A DNA stretch of 64,000 bases from Roseateles noduli (GTDB lineage Bacteria > Pseudomonadota > Gammaproteobacteria > Burkholderiales > Burkholderiaceae_C), in NCBI GenBank assembly GCA_002205125.1, contig NIOE01000006.1:434001-498000 (forward strand), in the 5' to 3' direction. Shown in pieces: positions 16,917 through 31,090 of this stretch; the first letter of the stretch is position 1; each line of letters begins with the position of its first letter. A program made the translations under genes and the position numbers. The notes under the pieces were generated by a model. The model had not been told where the DNA came from, did no database searches, and worked only from the letters and a program-made list of their open reading frames with translations.

Positions 16917-17609
16917 TCAGTCGCGCGGTGGGCGATCGGTGCCGCGGGTGGCCGTGCGGCTGGCGTGCTCGCACGCCGGGTCGTCGCAGAGTTCGCAGCC
17001 CTGCCAACGGCCGTCGCCGCCCAGGCTTTCCTCGCGTTGGAGCAGGCGGCCGAAGAGACCGTCCTCGCGGCCGAGGTGCGGCCTCAGCAGCGGACCGAGC
17101 GCGTTGAGCGCCTGCTGCAGCCGCTCCGGGCCGCTGCCCGAGACCAGGCTGTAGCCCAGGCCCGCGTCGCGCAGCGCGCGGCGCAGCAGGCGGTCGGTGG
17201 GCTGCTGCGCATGCGGGCCGTCGCGCATGTTGTCGGCGACCCAGGGCAGGTCGAGCGCCATCAGCAAGGTGGCATCCATCCGGGCCTGGACCTCCAGGGC
17301 GAACGGGTAGAGGCTGGTGTCGTCGAACAGCTGCTCGCTGTAGACGGCGGTCATCAGCGGCGTCGTGTCATGCAGGACGAGGTCGTGATCCACGGCGGCC
17401 GTTTCAGCCCGGCGCCATTGTTCCTCGGCGATCCCGCGCTGCTCGTCGGGGCGGGGCGTGCGCTGCTCGCGCTCGCACCACTCGCGCAGGTACTCGCCGA
17501 CCAGCGCGCAGCGCAGCCGCGTCTGGGTGCTCAGGTGCGCCAGCAGCGCGACGCCGAGGCGGCTCTTGCCGGTGCTCTCGGCACCGACGAGGGCGATGTG
17601 CAAGGTCAT
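16917..17609 (-). CDS. NadR-like P-loop ATPase (ribosylnicotinamide kinase-like)
   Basis: 230 aa. It begins with a Walker A of the NadR kinase type (GAESTGKS, residues 9–16), followed by GEYLREW and the DTTPLMTAVYSEQLF segment, both typical of the NadR C-terminal nicotinamide riboside kinase domain. The NMN adenylyltransferase and HTH domains of full NadR are absent. The downstream neighbour in transcription order is unrelated, but pnuC lies 53 bp upstream, so transport and phosphorylation of nicotinamide riboside are likely coupled. A Cys-rich tail (CELCDDPACEH) is unusual and might bind a metal. Confidence 0.82.
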   Translation of the reverse strand: MTLHIALVGAESTGKSRLGVALLAHLSTQTRLRCALVGEYLREWCEREQRTPRPDEQRGIAEEQWRRAETAAVDHDLVLHDTTPLMTAVYSEQLFDDTSLYPFALEVQARMDATLLMALDLPWVADNMRDGPHAQQPTDRLLRRALRDAGLGYSLVSGSGPERLQQALNALGPLLRPHLGREDGLFGRLLQREESLGGDGRWQGCELCDDPACEHASRTATRGTDRPPRD

Positions 17610-17662
17610 GGGGAGAACGGCAGGCGCGGACGCTTCGGGTCGACGGGGTCAGGTGTCGCCGC

Positions 17663-18307
17663 TCAGGCGGCGATCGCCGCGGGACGCAGCTGTCGTTGCC
17701 ACGCCCGCCAGCCCGCCACCGACATCGGCACGAACACCGCGTACAGCACGACCGTCAGCCAGTAGCCCTTCAGCGCGAACAGGCCGATGCTGACCAGGTT
17801 GACCATCACCCAGACGGGCCAGTTCTCCTGGTACTTGCGGCCGAGCAACCACTGGCCGGTGATGCTGGCCACCGTGGGGAGGGCGTCCCAATAGGGGAGG
17901 GGGGAATCGGTGCGGTGCTGCAGGAACAGGCCCAGCAGGGGCCAGGCCGCGAGCGTGAACAGCAGGGCGGTGACGCGGCCCTTGGGCCCCAGCGTGCGCA
18001 CGTGCAAGGTGTCGCCGTCCGCGGTGCGGCCGCGCATCCACTGCCACCAGCCCCACAGTGCGAGTGCCGCGAACATCAGCTGCAGCGAGGCCTCGCCGTA
18101 GAGCTTGCCGCTCCAGAACAGCAGGAAGTAGAGCAGCGAACTGGTCAGCGCCAGCGGCCACGCCATCACCTGCACGCGCATGTTGCAGACGACCATCCAG
18201 ATCGCGAGCGCGAAGGCGACGAGCTCCAGCCAGCTGATCGGGCTGCCCAGGGCATGGAAGGCGGGCGAGAGCGCCCAGGCGAGCACGGCATCCATCGGCG
18301 AGAGCAT
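17663..18307 (-). CDS. pnuC: Nicotinamide riboside transporter PnuC
   Basis: 214 aa with about seven hydrophobic helices and the family signatures WLELVAFALAIWMVV near the N-terminus, W-x-W-M (WGWWQWMRG), GQWLLGRKYQENWPVWVMVN and a C-terminal GWRAWQRQ. PnuC facilitates diffusion of nicotinamide riboside, trapped by phosphorylation; the NadR-like kinase gene follows 53 bp downstream on the same strand. Two ATGs (18307 and 18295) are possible. The gene is a short distance from ftsB. Confidence 0.92.
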   Translation of the reverse strand: MLSPMDAVLAWALSPAFHALGSPISWLELVAFALAIWMVVCNMRVQVMAWPLALTSSLLYFLLFWSGKLYGEASLQLMFAALALWGWWQWMRGRTADGDTLHVRTLGPKGRVTALLFTLAAWPLLGLFLQHRTDSPLPYWDALPTVASITGQWLLGRKYQENWPVWVMVNLVSIGLFALKGYWLTVVLYAVFVPMSVAGWRAWQRQLRPAAIAA

Positions 18308-18362
18308 GCGGATTGGCGGAAGGGAAAGTGCGGAGGGGGGATTGTCGCGTGGTCCCGGCGCC

Positions 18363-18632
18363 TCAGCGCCGCAGCGGGACGAAGACCTCGTCCGGCTTGA
18401 CCATGCCCAGTTCCATGCGCGCCTTTTCCTCGACCATTTCCAGGCCTTCGCGCAGGTCCAGCAGTTCGGCCTGCAGCTGCGTGTTGCGCGCGCGGGCCTT
18501 CTCGTTGGCGTCGGCCTGCTCGCGCAGTTCGGCGCGCAGCTGGACGCCGCGGGCCAGGCCGCCCTTGCCGAACCAGAGCTGTGCCTGGATGGCGACAAGG
18601 AACGCGGTGAGGACGATGGCCAGGGCTTTCAC
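18363..18632 (-). CDS. ftsB: Cell division protein FtsB
   Basis: 89 aa. A GTG start (18632) gives a short cytoplasmic tip, one transmembrane helix (ALAIVLTAFLVAIQAQLWF) and a periplasmic coiled coil (RGVQLRAELREQADANEKAR and following heptads), matching FtsB/DivIC. It acts in the FtsQLB divisome complex. Position downstream of eno is the usual context. A longer ATG frame starting at 18731 would run through the eno terminator and is rejected. A strong hairpin separates it from eno, so it may have its own promoter. Confidence 0.92.
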   Translation of the reverse strand: MKALAIVLTAFLVAIQAQLWFGKGGLARGVQLRAELREQADANEKARARNTQLQAELLDLREGLEMVEEKARMELGMVKPDEVFVPLRR

Positions 18633-18658
18633 AGGCCGCGAGTTTAGCTGCAACGAAA

Positions 18659-18684
18659 AAGGGCAGGCCCTCGGGCCTGCCCTT
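18659..18684 (-). terminator. Rho-independent terminator after eno
   Basis: On the minus strand AAGGGCAGGCCC and GGGCCTGCCCTT form a 12-bp stem with a 2-nt loop, followed by TTTTT. It lies between the eno stop and the ftsB start. Confidence 0.85.
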
Positions 18685-18774
18685 CGAACGCGGGGAGCGC
18701 CCGCGCGGTGCACACGGTTCGCGCCGTGCACGTTGCCGCCATCCCCCGCCGGAGCAGGAGGGCGGCGCAGGCGA

Positions 18775-20118
<1,344 letters not shown>

Positions 20119-20156
20119 TTACCTGTGCTGAACAACCTGCGGCCTGAATGGGGGAC

Positions 20157-20225
20157 GAAAAAAAGCCACCGGGCCGCTCGCCGTCCGTCTGGACAGGCTG
20201 GCGGCGCGATGGCTCGTGCGGGGCA
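20157..20225 (-). terminator. Long hairpin with T-run after the DUF1330 gene
   Basis: On the minus strand GCCATCG pairs with CGGTGGC around an inner CGCCGCC/GGCG stem, and the outer arm is followed by seven T. This would end the pyrG–DUF1330 transcript before eno. Confidence 0.65.
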
Positions 20226-20235
20226 TGGCGGGGGA

Positions 20236-20523
20236 TCAGACGCCGTCGACGACGATCATGCGCATGACGCCGGCGTGCTCGCGCAGCGACTTGGCATGCT
20301 GGTAGGTCTCGGAGGCGTAGAAGGCCTTGGCCGCCTCGCGGTCGGGGAACTTCAGCACCACCAGGCGGTTCGGCGTCCAGGGGCCTTCCAGCACCTCGAA
20401 CGCCCCGCCGCGGACCAGCACTTCCGCGCCATGCTCCTGCATCGCCTTCGTGCTCCATTCGCGGTACTTCGCCATCTGGTCGGCGTCGGTCACGGTCACG
20501 TCGGCAATGATGAAGGCGGGCAT
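20236..20523 (-). CDS. DUF1330-family protein
   Basis: 95 aa ferredoxin-like (dimeric alpha/beta barrel) small protein. The family opening PAFIIADVTVTDADQMAKY, the R-G-G segment (VLVRGGAFEVLEG) and RLVVLKFPDREAAKAFYAS are all present. The function of the family is unknown. It lies 50 bp behind pyrG on the same strand. In many Burkholderiales kdsA occupies or shares this slot; it is not here. Confidence 0.9.
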   Translation of the reverse strand: MPAFIIADVTVTDADQMAKYREWSTKAMQEHGAEVLVRGGAFEVLEGPWTPNRLVVLKFPDREAAKAFYASETYQHAKSLREHAGVMRMIVVDGV

Positions 20524-20572
20524 GGGCGGTGTCTCTGTTGGTCGTTGTCTGATGTCCCGGGACCCTGCGGAC

Positions 20573-23147
<2,575 letters not shown>

Positions 23148-23186
23148 GGGCTTGGGGGCTTGTCGGGCGGAGAGGGCTCAGGCGGC

Positions 23187-25787
23187 TCAGTCGCGGCCGG
23201 CGGCCAGCAGCTTGAGCTGGTACAGCGCCGCATGGGCCTCGCGCGGGCTCAACGCATCGGGATCGAGGTCGCGCAGGGCGTCCAGCAGTTCGGACGATTC
23301 CTCCACCGTTGCGCCCGGCGCGGGCTCCGGCGGCGCGGCGAACAGGTCGATCTGCGACTCGCCTTCGGTGGCGCGGGCTTCGAGCGCCTCCAGCGCCGCG
23401 CGGGCCTGCCGCACCACCGGGCCCGGCATGCCGGCCAGGCGCGCGACCTGCACGCCGTAGCTGCGGCTCGCGGGGCCGGGCTGGATCTCGTGCAGGAAGA
23501 CGATGTTCTCGCCGCTCTCGACCGCCGACACATGCATGTTGACCGCCTGCGGGTGCTTGGCCGGGAACTCGGTCAGCTCGAAGTAGTGCGTCGCGAACAG
23601 CGTGAACGCGCGGCACTTGTCGTGCAGGTGGGTGGCGATCGCGCCGGCCAGCGCCAGGCCGTCGAAGGTCGAGGTGCCGCGGCCGATCTCGTCCATCAGC
23701 ACCAGCGACTGCTCGGTCGCGCTGTGCAGGATGGCGGCGCCTTCGGTCATCTCCAGCATGAAGGTGGACTGCGCGTTCGCGAGGTCGTCCGCCGCGCCGA
23801 TGCGGGTGTGGATCGCGTCGATGGGGCCGAGCCGGCAGGCGCTCGCCGGCACGTAGGCGCCGATGCCCGCCAGCAGCGCGATCAGCGCGACCTGGCGCAT
23901 GAAGGTGCTCTTGCCGCCCATGTTCGGGCCGGTGATCACCATCAGCTTGGTGCGGGCGTCGAGCCGGCAGTCGTTGGCCATGAACTCGCCGCCGCCGGTC
24001 TCGCGCAGGCGGGCCTCGACGACCGGATGGCGGCCCCCCTGGATGTCGATGCAGGGATGCGGGACGAACTCGGGGCGGCACCAGTTCAGCGTCGCCGCGC
24101 GTTCCGCCAGCGCGGCCAGCACGTCCAGCGAGGCGAGCGAACGCGCCAGGCGGCTCAGCGCCGGCAGCTCCTCGTTGAGCTGATCGATGACCAGCTCGAA
24201 GAGCATCTTCTCGCGGGCCAGCGCGCGTTCGTTCGCGGACAGCGACTTGTCCTCGAAGGCCTTGAGCTCGGGCGTGATGAAGCGTTCGGCGTTGGTCAGC
24301 GTCTGGCGGCGCGTGTAGTCCGCGGGAACCTTGTCGAGGCTGCCGTTGGTGACTTCGATGTGGAAACCGTGCACCTTGTTGAACCTGACCCGCAGGTTGT
24401 TGATGCCGGTGCGCGTGCGTTCGCGGACCTCCATGGCGAGCAGGAACTTGTCGCAGTCGGTCTGCACGGCGCGCAGGTCGTCGAGTTCCTCGTCGAAGCC
24501 CTTGGCGATCACGCCGCCGTCGCGGATCAGCGCCAGCGGTTCCTCGGCGATGGCGCGCGTCAGCAGCTCGGCGATGTGCGGCGAGGCGCGAAGGCCTTCG
24601 GACAACTGCTCCAGCAGGGCCGAGCCGCCGGGCACGGTCTGGGCCAGTTCCGGCAGGATCAGCAGCGTCGCACGCAGGCCGGCGAGTTCGCGCGGCTTCA
24701 CCTGGCGCAGCGCGATGCGCGCGGTGATGCGCTCGACGTCGGAGACCTGGCGGAAGGCCTCGCGCAGCGGTTCGGCGCCGGCGCTGATCAGCTCGGCGAT
24801 GGCGGCCTGCCGCTCGCGGGCGGCGCTGCGGTCGCGCTCCGGATGCAGCAGCCAGTGGCGCAGCGTGCGGCTGCCCATGCCGGTGCCGCAGGTGTCCAGC
24901 AGCGACAGCAGCGTGGGCGAGGTCTCGCCGCGCAGCGTCTGTGTCAGTTCCAGGTTGCGTTGCGTGGCGGGCGGCAGGTCCAGCAGGTCGGAGCTGCGCA
25001 CCACGCGCAGGCCCTTCACATGGGTCAGCGCGCGCGCGCCCTGCGTGGTCTCGGCATAGGCCAGCAGGCACGAGGCGGCCGCATGGGCGACGGGCAGGTC
25101 ATGGGCGTTGAGGCCCTGCAGGTTGATCACCCCGAGCTGCTCGCAGAGCTTGCGGTGGCCCAGGGCCGCGTCGAAATGCCAGGGCTGGCGGTTGGTGATC
25201 GGCAGCTTGGCGGCCAGCACGGCCTGCGGATGCTTCTCGCGGTCGACCAGGACTTCGGCCGGCGACAGGCGGGCGATCCAGGACGGCAGGTCGCGTTCGT
25301 TGCACTGCGCCAGCCCGAGCTGGCCCTGCGTCATCGAGAGCCAGGCCAGGCCCAGCGTCTTGCCCTGGTGGGCGATGGCCAGCAGGACCGAGTCCTGCTT
25401 GTCGGCGAGCAGCTCCTGATCGATGACGGTGCCGGGCGTGGCCAGGCGCTGCACCTTGCGCTCGACGGGGCCCTTGCCGACGCCGACCTCCCCGGTCTGC
25501 TCGGCGATGGCGACCGACTCGCCGAGCTTGATCAGCTTGGCGAGGTAGGAGTCCAGCGAATTCACCGGCACGCCGGCCATGACCACGGGTTCGCCGCCGC
25601 TCTGTCCGCGGGTCGTCAGCGTGACGTCGAGCAGCGCGTTGGCCTTGCGCGCGTCGTCGTAGAAGACCTCGTAGAAGTCCCCCATCCGGTAGAAGAGCAG
25701 CGTGTCCGGATGCGCGGCCTTGAGGCCGAAATACTGCTGCATCATCGGCGTGTGGTGGCTGTAATCGGCGGGGACGGCGCTGGTCAT
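23187..25787 (-). CDS. mutS: DNA mismatch repair protein MutS
   Basis: 866 aa from ATG 25787. The mismatch-reading Phe-x-Glu is present ([15 protein letters not shown]). The ATPase domain has Walker [10 protein letters not shown], the Walker B region [16 protein letters not shown], and the HYFEL signature H. The C-terminal tail is the short MutS dimerisation region. A longer in-frame start at 25880 would add a Pro/His-rich leader; I prefer the shorter. There is no mutL nearby. The neighbour downstream is an alpha/beta hydrolase. Confidence 0.96.
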   Translation of the reverse strand: MTSAVPADYSHHTPMMQQYFGLKAAHPDTLLFYRMGDFYEVFYDDARKANALLDVTLTTRGQSGGEPVVMAGVPVNSLDSYLAKLIKLGESVAIAEQTGEVGVGKGPVERKVQRLATPGTVIDQELLADKQDSVLLAIAHQGKTLGLAWLSMTQGQLGLAQCNERDLPSWIARLSPAEVLVDREKHPQAVLAAKLPITNRQPWHFDAALGHRKLCEQLGVINLQGLNAHDLPVAHAAASCLLAYAETTQGARALTHVKGLRVVRSSDLLDLPPATQRNLELTQTLRGETSPTLLSLLDTCGTGMGSRTLRHWLLHPERDRSAARERQAAIAELISAGAEPLREAFRQVSDVERITARIALRQVKPRELAGLRATLLILPELAQTVPGGSALLEQLSEGLRASPHIAELLTRAIAEEPLALIRDGGVIAKGFDEELDDLRAVQTDCDKFLLAMEVRERTRTGINNLRVRFNKVHGFHIEVTNGSLDKVPADYTRRQTLTNAERFITPELKAFEDKSLSANERALAREKMLFELVIDQLNEELPALSRLARSLASLDVLAALAERAATLNWCRPEFVPHPCIDIQGGRHPVVEARLRETGGGEFMANDCRLDARTKLMVITGPNMGGKSTFMRQVALIALLAGIGAYVPASACRLGPIDAIHTRIGAADDLANAQSTFMLEMTEGAAILHSATEQSLVLMDEIGRGTSTFDGLALAGAIATHLHDKCRAFTLFATHYFELTEFPAKHPQAVNMHVSAVESGENIVFLHEIQPGPASRSYGVQVARLAGMPGPVVRQARAALEALEARATEGESQIDLFAAPPEPAPGATVEESSELLDALRDLDPDALSPREAHAALYQLKLLAAGRD

Positions 25788-25897
25788 CGGGGTCGGCGGA
25801 GACGGCAAATGGACAACGCCCTCGGGATGAGGGCGCTGGGGCGGCTGATTGGGGAACGAGTGTAGGGCATGGCCGTTCATGATCGCGTGCTCCGGGC

Positions 25898-26314
25898 TCA
25901 TTGGTAGAGGCGATGTTCGGGATCCAGCCAGACGATGTAGAACACCTCGTCGACCAGGATGCCGTGGACGCGCCCGTGCTTGTTGGCGCTGAGTTGGAAT
26001 TGCCAGGCTTCGTGACCGTCCCACTCTCCGCTCAGTCGAGGGAAGCCTTGCGGCTCGGTCGTCTCATGCCAATGGTGTCGATGCGCGCGGATGGACTTCT
26101 CCTTGCCTGAGCGGAATTCCCTGACCTGAAGAGACGAGAGCGCTCGAAGGCGATGCAGCAGGTGACGCAGGTAGGCCGGCGCCTCCGAGGCGTGCTCCTC
26201 GCCAAACTTGTGCGTGGAAGTCATCAGGCGGAAGGAGAACTTCATCAGATCGTCCGGAATGCCGCGGAGCAGATGCTCGCGGACGGCGGGCTGGGTGGGT
26301 GGGCGCCGCTTCAT
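25898..26314 (-). CDS. Putative toxin PanT of a Panacea toxin–antitoxin pair
   Basis: 138 aa, basic, no signal peptide. The middle reads [17 protein letters not shown] and the end [23 protein letters not shown]. The latter resembles the C-terminal strand and catalytic His–Leu–Tyr tail of RelE/YoeB-like mRNA interferases, where a terminal H-x-x-Y is typical. Its ATG overlaps the stop of the upstream Panacea-domain gene as ATGA, the tight coupling expected of antitoxin–toxin operons. The toxin role is inferred from the partner and this tail; enzymatic type is not certain. Confidence 0.6.
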   Translation of the reverse strand: MKRRPPTQPAVREHLLRGIPDDLMKFSFRLMTSTHKFGEEHASEAPAYLRHLLHRLRALSSLQVREFRSGKEKSIRAHRHHWHETTEPQGFPRLSGEWDGHEAWQFQLSANKHGRVHGILVDEVFYIVWLDPEHRLYQ

Positions 26315-26781
26315 GCGACCTCCGGTCGGACATCTTCAGCCTGGAAGAACCGCTTCATCGATTCGTGGCTGATTTCCTCGGTGCAGCCCTCGTGATGGTT
26401 GGACAAGCCGTTCCGGGCCTCTTTCCACGGGGCTTCCTGTCGTGTGATCAGATAGAGCGCATAGCCGGTGTCCCCGCCGTAGAGCCGGATGACGTCATCA
26501 ACCAGATGGGCCACCCGTTCGTCGAGGTCCCGTGGCGGTTCGATGGTCTCCACGATCGGTCGACCCCAATGCCCTTCATAGAGATCGTGGACCGCCGGGC
26601 AGGTCGGTCCGTGCATCCAGGCTTCCAGTCGCTCCGGAAAGGCCGGTTCTTCGAAATGCGCGAGGTGCCAGCCTTGCACGTAGTACAGCAGCTTGTGCAG
26701 CTTCGCCGTCGTGATGGGATCGCCGACTTCCTGGAAGGCGGCAAGGATGTAGTCGGAGATCTTCCTGGCGGTGGAGGGCAT
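26311..26781 (-). CDS. Panacea-domain (DUF4065/SocA-like) antitoxin PanA
   Basis: 156 aa. The Panacea signatures are clear: ISDYILAAF...ITTAKLHKLLYYVQGWHLA, AWMHGPTCPAVHDLYE and a C-terminal E-I-S-H-E-S-M-K-R-F-F. This domain is known as a promiscuous antitoxin that neutralises diverse toxins encoded next to it. ATG 26781 is chosen; the longer frame to 26877 crosses the suhB terminator. It is the first gene of a two-gene operon, antitoxin before toxin. Confidence 0.85.
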   Translation of the reverse strand: MPSTARKISDYILAAFQEVGDPITTAKLHKLLYYVQGWHLAHFEEPAFPERLEAWMHGPTCPAVHDLYEGHWGRPIVETIEPPRDLDERVAHLVDDVIRLYGGDTGYALYLITRQEAPWKEARNGLSNHHEGCTEEISHESMKRFFQAEDVRPEVA

Positions 26782-26867
26782 GGTGTTCACCTCTCGGGGC
26801 GTTGTGCGAAATGCTTGCAGCCATGCTAGGTCTGCGACGACAGGTCGCGCTTCAACCGTTCGCGCCA

Positions 26868-26897
26868 AAAACGACAAAGCCCTCCAAGGGAGGGCTC
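26868..26897 (-). terminator. Terminator after suhB
   Basis: On the minus strand AGAGCCCTCCC and GGAGGGCTTT pair and are followed by GTCGTTTTT. It lies 50 bp beyond the suhB stop and in front of the Panacea operon. Confidence 0.7.
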
Positions 26898-26947
26898 TGT
26901 TTGACCGGCGTCAAAGACGCCGTGGATCGTCGGGAAGGCCGATGAAA

Positions 26948-27925
26948 TCAGGCTTCCGCGCCGCCGTCATTCTTCTTGATGCGCACCGGCGCGCGCTTCT
27001 TGGTCGCGTCGGTTCCCCCTTCGGTGGTGGTCGCGGCCTTCTTCTTGGGGGCCGCCTTGTCGGTCGGCGCTCCGCCGGCCGCCGCCTCGGCATCGGCGTC
27101 CAATGCGTCCTGCGTGATCACGCGGGTGTAGGGCGCCAGGATCTGGACCAGCGGGCCGTAGATGCGCGGCGTGCCGGCCACGATCTCGCGCTGGTGCAGG
27201 AAGTCCGGCTCGCCGGTGAAGTTGCCCACCAGGCCGCCCGCTTCCTGGATGATGAGCGAGCCTGCAGCCACGTCCCACGGGTTCAGGCCGGTCTCGAAGA
27301 AGCCGTCGTAGTGGCCGGCGGCCACGTAGCACAGGTCCAGCGCCGCGGCGCCCGGACGACGCACGCCGGCGACCTCGGTCATCACTTCCTCGAACATCTT
27401 CAGGTAGCGCTTGAAGTTGTCGCCGCGACGGAACGGGAAGCCCGTGCCGATCAGCGCGTCGCTCATGCGGGTGCGCTTGCTCACGCGGATGCGCTTGTCA
27501 TTCAGGTAGGCGCCGCGGCCCTTGGTCGCGTAGAACAGGTCGTTGCGGGTCGGGTCGTAGACGACGGCCTGCTGCACGATGTTGCGGTGCGCCAGCGCGA
27601 TCGACACGCAGTAGAACGGCAGGCCGTGGATGAAGTTGGTCGTGCCGTCCAGCGGGTCGATGATCCACTGGTACTCGGAATGCTTCGCGCCGTATTCGCG
27701 GCCGGATTCTTCGGCCAGGATGCCGTGGTCGGGGTAGGCCTGCAGCAGCGTCTCGATGATCGCCTGCTCGGCGGCCTGGTCCACTTCGGTCACGAAGTCG
27801 TTGGGCGACTTGGTGTTGATCTTCAGGATGTCCAGGTCCATCGACGCGCGGTTGATGATCGCGCCGGCGGTACGCGCCGCCTTGATGGCGACGTTGAGCA
27901 TGGGATGGTGAGCGGCTTGCGTCAT
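26948..27925 (-). CDS. suhB: Inositol-1-monophosphatase-family protein
   Basis: 325 aa. Motifs of the inositol monophosphatase superfamily are present: EESGREYG, the metal-binding DPLDGTTNF and the C-terminal [18 protein letters not shown] 27925 follows the family N-terminus ([13 protein letters not shown] nearby). The last ~60 residues are an Ala/Lys-rich, histone-H1-like basic extension (ending [10 protein letters not shown]), which may bind RNA or DNA. In E. coli SuhB also acts in rRNA antitermination. It is divergent from trmJ. Confidence 0.93.
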   Translation of the reverse strand: MTQAAHHPMLNVAIKAARTAGAIINRASMDLDILKINTKSPNDFVTEVDQAAEQAIIETLLQAYPDHGILAEESGREYGAKHSEYQWIIDPLDGTTNFIHGLPFYCVSIALAHRNIVQQAVVYDPTRNDLFYATKGRGAYLNDKRIRVSKRTRMSDALIGTGFPFRRGDNFKRYLKMFEEVMTEVAGVRRPGAAALDLCYVAAGHYDGFFETGLNPWDVAAGSLIIQEAGGLVGNFTGEPDFLHQREIVAGTPRIYGPLVQILAPYTRVITQDALDADAEAAAGGAPTDKAAPKKKAATTTEGGTDATKKRAPVRIKKNDGGAEA

Positions 27926-28032
27926 GCGGGACGGTTCCTGTGGGAAGTGGACTGGCGAAAGGAAAGAGCGGGCGCTGGCCTGGGGCCGGCGCGGATAATC
28001 CTCCATTTTGACACAGACTCGTGGTTTCCCCT

Positions 28033-28836
28033 ATGCCCCCGGCTGACTCCGGCACGACCGCTCTCCCTCCGACGTCGGATCCGACACGTTTCGTGCTGAT
28101 CGAGACCAGCCACCCCGGCAACGTCGGCTCGACCGCGCGGGCGATGAAGGTGATGGGCTTCCGCGACCTGGTGCTGGTGCGGCCGCGTTTCGCCGACGTG
28201 CTGAGCCAGGAGGAGACGGTCGCGATGGCCAGCGGCGCGGCCGACATCCTGGCGCGCGCGCGCATCGTGGATCGCGTCGAGGATGCGCTCGACGGCTGCA
28301 CCTTCGTCTGCGCCACGGCGATGACGCCGAGAGACTTCGGACCGCCGACGCGCGAGCCGAGATCGCTCTTCGCCGAGTTGGCGAAGGGGGAACCGCACCC
28401 CCATCAGGTGGCCTTCCTTTTCGGGTCCGAGCGTTACGGCATGAGCAATGAGGATGTGTACCGCGCGCATGCGGTGCTGTCGATCCCGACGCATCCGGAA
28501 TACGGCTCGCTGAACCTGGCGCAAGCGGTGCAGCTGATCTCCTATGACTGGCGCCAGGCGCTGGGCGGCTTCGCGGTGGAGGCACGCACGGCGGATCCGC
28601 AGCTCGCCGACGCGCAGGCGGTGCAAGGCCTGCTGACGCATCTGGAAAGCAGCCTCGTGCACCTGGGCTACCTCGACCCGGCGTCGCCGAAGAAGCTGAT
28701 GCCGCGTCTGAACCAGCTCTTCAATCGCGCGGGGCTGACGAAGGAAGAGATCCACATCCTGCGCGGCATCGCCCGCGCGATCGAGAAGACCCACCCCGCG
28801 GCGGGAACGCCCCCCGCACTCGGGGGAGACGAGTAG
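28033..28836 (+). CDS. trmJ: tRNA (cytidine/uridine-2'-O-)-methyltransferase TrmJ
   Basis: 267 aa SPOUT methyltransferase. Signature ETSHPGNVGSTARAMKVMGF at the start of the domain, the knot motifs FLFGSERYGMSNEDV and IPTHPEYGSLNLAQAVQ. It methylates position 32 of several tRNAs. I took the ATG at 28033; an in-frame ATG at 28021 is possible. It is divergent from suhB, and cysE follows 122 bp downstream on the same strand, the usual arrangement in this group. Confidence 0.93.
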   Translation: MPPADSGTTALPPTSDPTRFVLIETSHPGNVGSTARAMKVMGFRDLVLVRPRFADVLSQEETVAMASGAADILARARIVDRVEDALDGCTFVCATAMTPRDFGPPTREPRSLFAELAKGEPHPHQVAFLFGSERYGMSNEDVYRAHAVLSIPTHPEYGSLNLAQAVQLISYDWRQALGGFAVEARTADPQLADAQAVQGLLTHLESSLVHLGYLDPASPKKLMPRLNQLFNRAGLTKEEIHILRGIARAIEKTHPAAGTPPALGGDE

Positions 28837-28958
28837 CACGGGGCGTGGCGCCTGCGCGGCACACCAGTAAGCCTGCGCCGGGCAAGGTCGGGACCCGCCG
28901 CTAAACTGGCCGACCCTCAGCTCCAGCCCCTCGCGGGCTGCCATCGGGTCCCCCCACC

Positions 28959-29726
28959 ATGTTCCAGCGTCTTCGCGAAGACATCGCCTGCATCCTCGAA
29001 CGCGACCCCGCCGCCCGCTCGGCCTGGGAGGTGCTGACCTGTTACCCGGGTCTGCACGCGCTGGTGGTGCATCGGTGTGCGCACTGGTTCTGGCTGCGCG
29101 GCTTCCGTTGGCTGGGGCGCTTCACGTCCCACATCGGCCGCTTCCTCACCGGCATCGAGATCCACCCCGGCGCGACCATCGGCCGGCGGGTGTTCATCGA
29201 CCACGGCATGGGCGTCGTGATCGGCGAGATGACCGAGATCGGCGACGAGGTCACGATCTACCAGGGCGTGACCCTGGGCGGCACGTCGCTGGTGAAGGGC
29301 GCCAAGCGGCACCCGACGCTGGAGCGCGGCGTCATCGTCGGTGCGAACGCCTGCATCCTCGGCGGCTTCACGGTCGGGGAGGGCGCGCGCGTCGGCTCCG
29401 GCGCGGTGGTGACCAAGCCGGTGCCGCCGGGCGCGACGGCGGTCGGCAACCCGGCGCGCGTCATCGAGGCCAAGCTCGATGCCAGACGCGAGGAAGCCGC
29501 GGCGCGGATGGGCTTCTCGGCCTACGGCGTCACGCAGGGCGACGACCCGGTGGCGCTGGCCATGAAGGGTCTGATCGACAACGCGGCGACCCAGGAGCAC
29601 CAGATCGCGCTGCTCTGGCAGGCGATCGCGAAGCTGTCCGAGGAAGAGCGCAAGGACTGCGTGCCGCAAGGCGCGCAGCAGGGCGAGCACTTCGATGCGG
29701 CGGAGCTGTCGCGGCTGGTGAAGTGA
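28959..29726 (+). CDS. cysE: Serine O-acetyltransferase
   Basis: 255 aa. The N-terminal helices are followed by a left-handed beta-helix with hexapeptide repeats; catalytic H/D are in [12 protein letters not shown] and the second His in [12 protein letters not shown]. It makes O-acetylserine for cysteine synthesis. The protein lacks the long N-terminus of E. coli CysE (short form) and has a ~70-residue C-terminal extension. Downstream lies a palindromic repeat cluster that may end the transcript. Confidence 0.94.
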   Translation: MFQRLREDIACILERDPAARSAWEVLTCYPGLHALVVHRCAHWFWLRGFRWLGRFTSHIGRFLTGIEIHPGATIGRRVFIDHGMGVVIGEMTEIGDEVTIYQGVTLGGTSLVKGAKRHPTLERGVIVGANACILGGFTVGEGARVGSGAVVTKPVPPGATAVGNPARVIEAKLDARREEAAARMGFSAYGVTQGDDPVALAMKGLIDNAATQEHQIALLWQAIAKLSEEERKDCVPQGAQQGEHFDAAELSRLVK

Positions 29727-29762
29727 GCCGCTGATCTACCGGGATGCAGCGCCTGACTTACT

Positions 29763-29886
29763 CCCTCTCCCGCTTGCGGGAGAGGGCAGGGGTGAGGGCC
29801 AGCGGCGGTGGAAGTACTGAAGACTTCTTGCTGACTGCCTAGTCCGCTGGCCCTCACCCCAACCCTCTCCCGCAAGCGGGAGAGGG
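29763..29886. repeat. Paired palindromic REP-like element (BIME)
   Basis: Two hairpins, each CCCTCTCCCGC paired with GCGGGAGAGGG, lie in opposite orientation. The flanking GGGGTGAGGGCCAGCGG is inverted in the second copy, so 29763–29806 and 29843–29886 are nearly perfect inverted copies of each other. A third copy is at 50305. It sits between convergent cysE and slyD and could act as a bidirectional transcript end. Confidence 0.85.
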
Positions 29887-29907
29887 GGCAAGAGAAGCGG
29901 AGGCGAA

Positions 29908-30411
29908 TCAGTGATGGTGACCGTGGTCGCCGTGCGCGTGGCCGTGCTCGATCTCTTCCTGCGACGCGGCGCGGACGTCGGTGACCTTGACGCTGATCTT
30001 CAGGTGCTGGCCGGCCAGCGGGTGGTTGCCGTCCAGGTGCACGGTGTCGCCCTTGACCTTCACGACGGTGAAGACGTGGAAGCCGTCGTCGGCCGCCGGC
30101 TCTTCCTCGCCTTCCTTGGCCTGACGGATCTGGATCTGGCCGCCGACCTTCACGCCGGGCGGGAAGTCCTTCTTCGGGATGGTGATCAGCAGGCTCTCGT
30201 CGCGCTCGCCGAAGCCGGTCTCGGGCGTCAGCTCGATCGTGGTGGCGAAGCCCTTCTCCTGGCCTTCCAGCGCGGCCTCGACGACCGGCAGCGTGTTGCC
30301 GTAGCCGCCGATCAGCAGCGCCATCGGCTCGTCGGTCTTCTCGATGATCTGGCCGAGCTTGTTCGCGACCTTCAGTTCGACGGTGGCGATGGTGTCCTTG
30401 GTGATCTTCAT
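29908..30411 (-). CDS. slyD: FKBP-type peptidyl-prolyl isomerase SlyD
   Basis: 167 aa. FKBP core with the IF (insert-in-flap) chaperone domain: GYGNTLPVVEAALEGQEKG, then PETGFGERDESL and DGNHPLAGQHLKISVKVTDV. The His-rich tail HGHAHGDHGHHH binds nickel or zinc in this family. It is a cytoplasmic folding helper and metallochaperone. Length is normal. mogA lies 58 bp upstream on the same strand. Confidence 0.95.
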   Translation of the reverse strand: MKITKDTIATVELKVANKLGQIIEKTDEPMALLIGGYGNTLPVVEAALEGQEKGFATTIELTPETGFGERDESLLITIPKKDFPPGVKVGGQIQIRQAKEGEEEPAADDGFHVFTVVKVKGDTVHLDGNHPLAGQHLKISVKVTDVRAASQEEIEHGHAHGDHGHHH

Positions 30412-30469
30412 GGGTGTTGCTTCGGGTGTTGCGTCTTGTGGAGGCCCCTCGTGGAGGCCGCAGGGGTGG

Positions 30470-31082
<613 letters not shown>

Positions 31083-31090
<8 letters not shown>

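Noticed and set aside
29763-29886. CRISPR-like repeats
   Set aside because: Only two hairpin units in mirror orientation, without unique spacers of regular length; they are REP-type palindromes.
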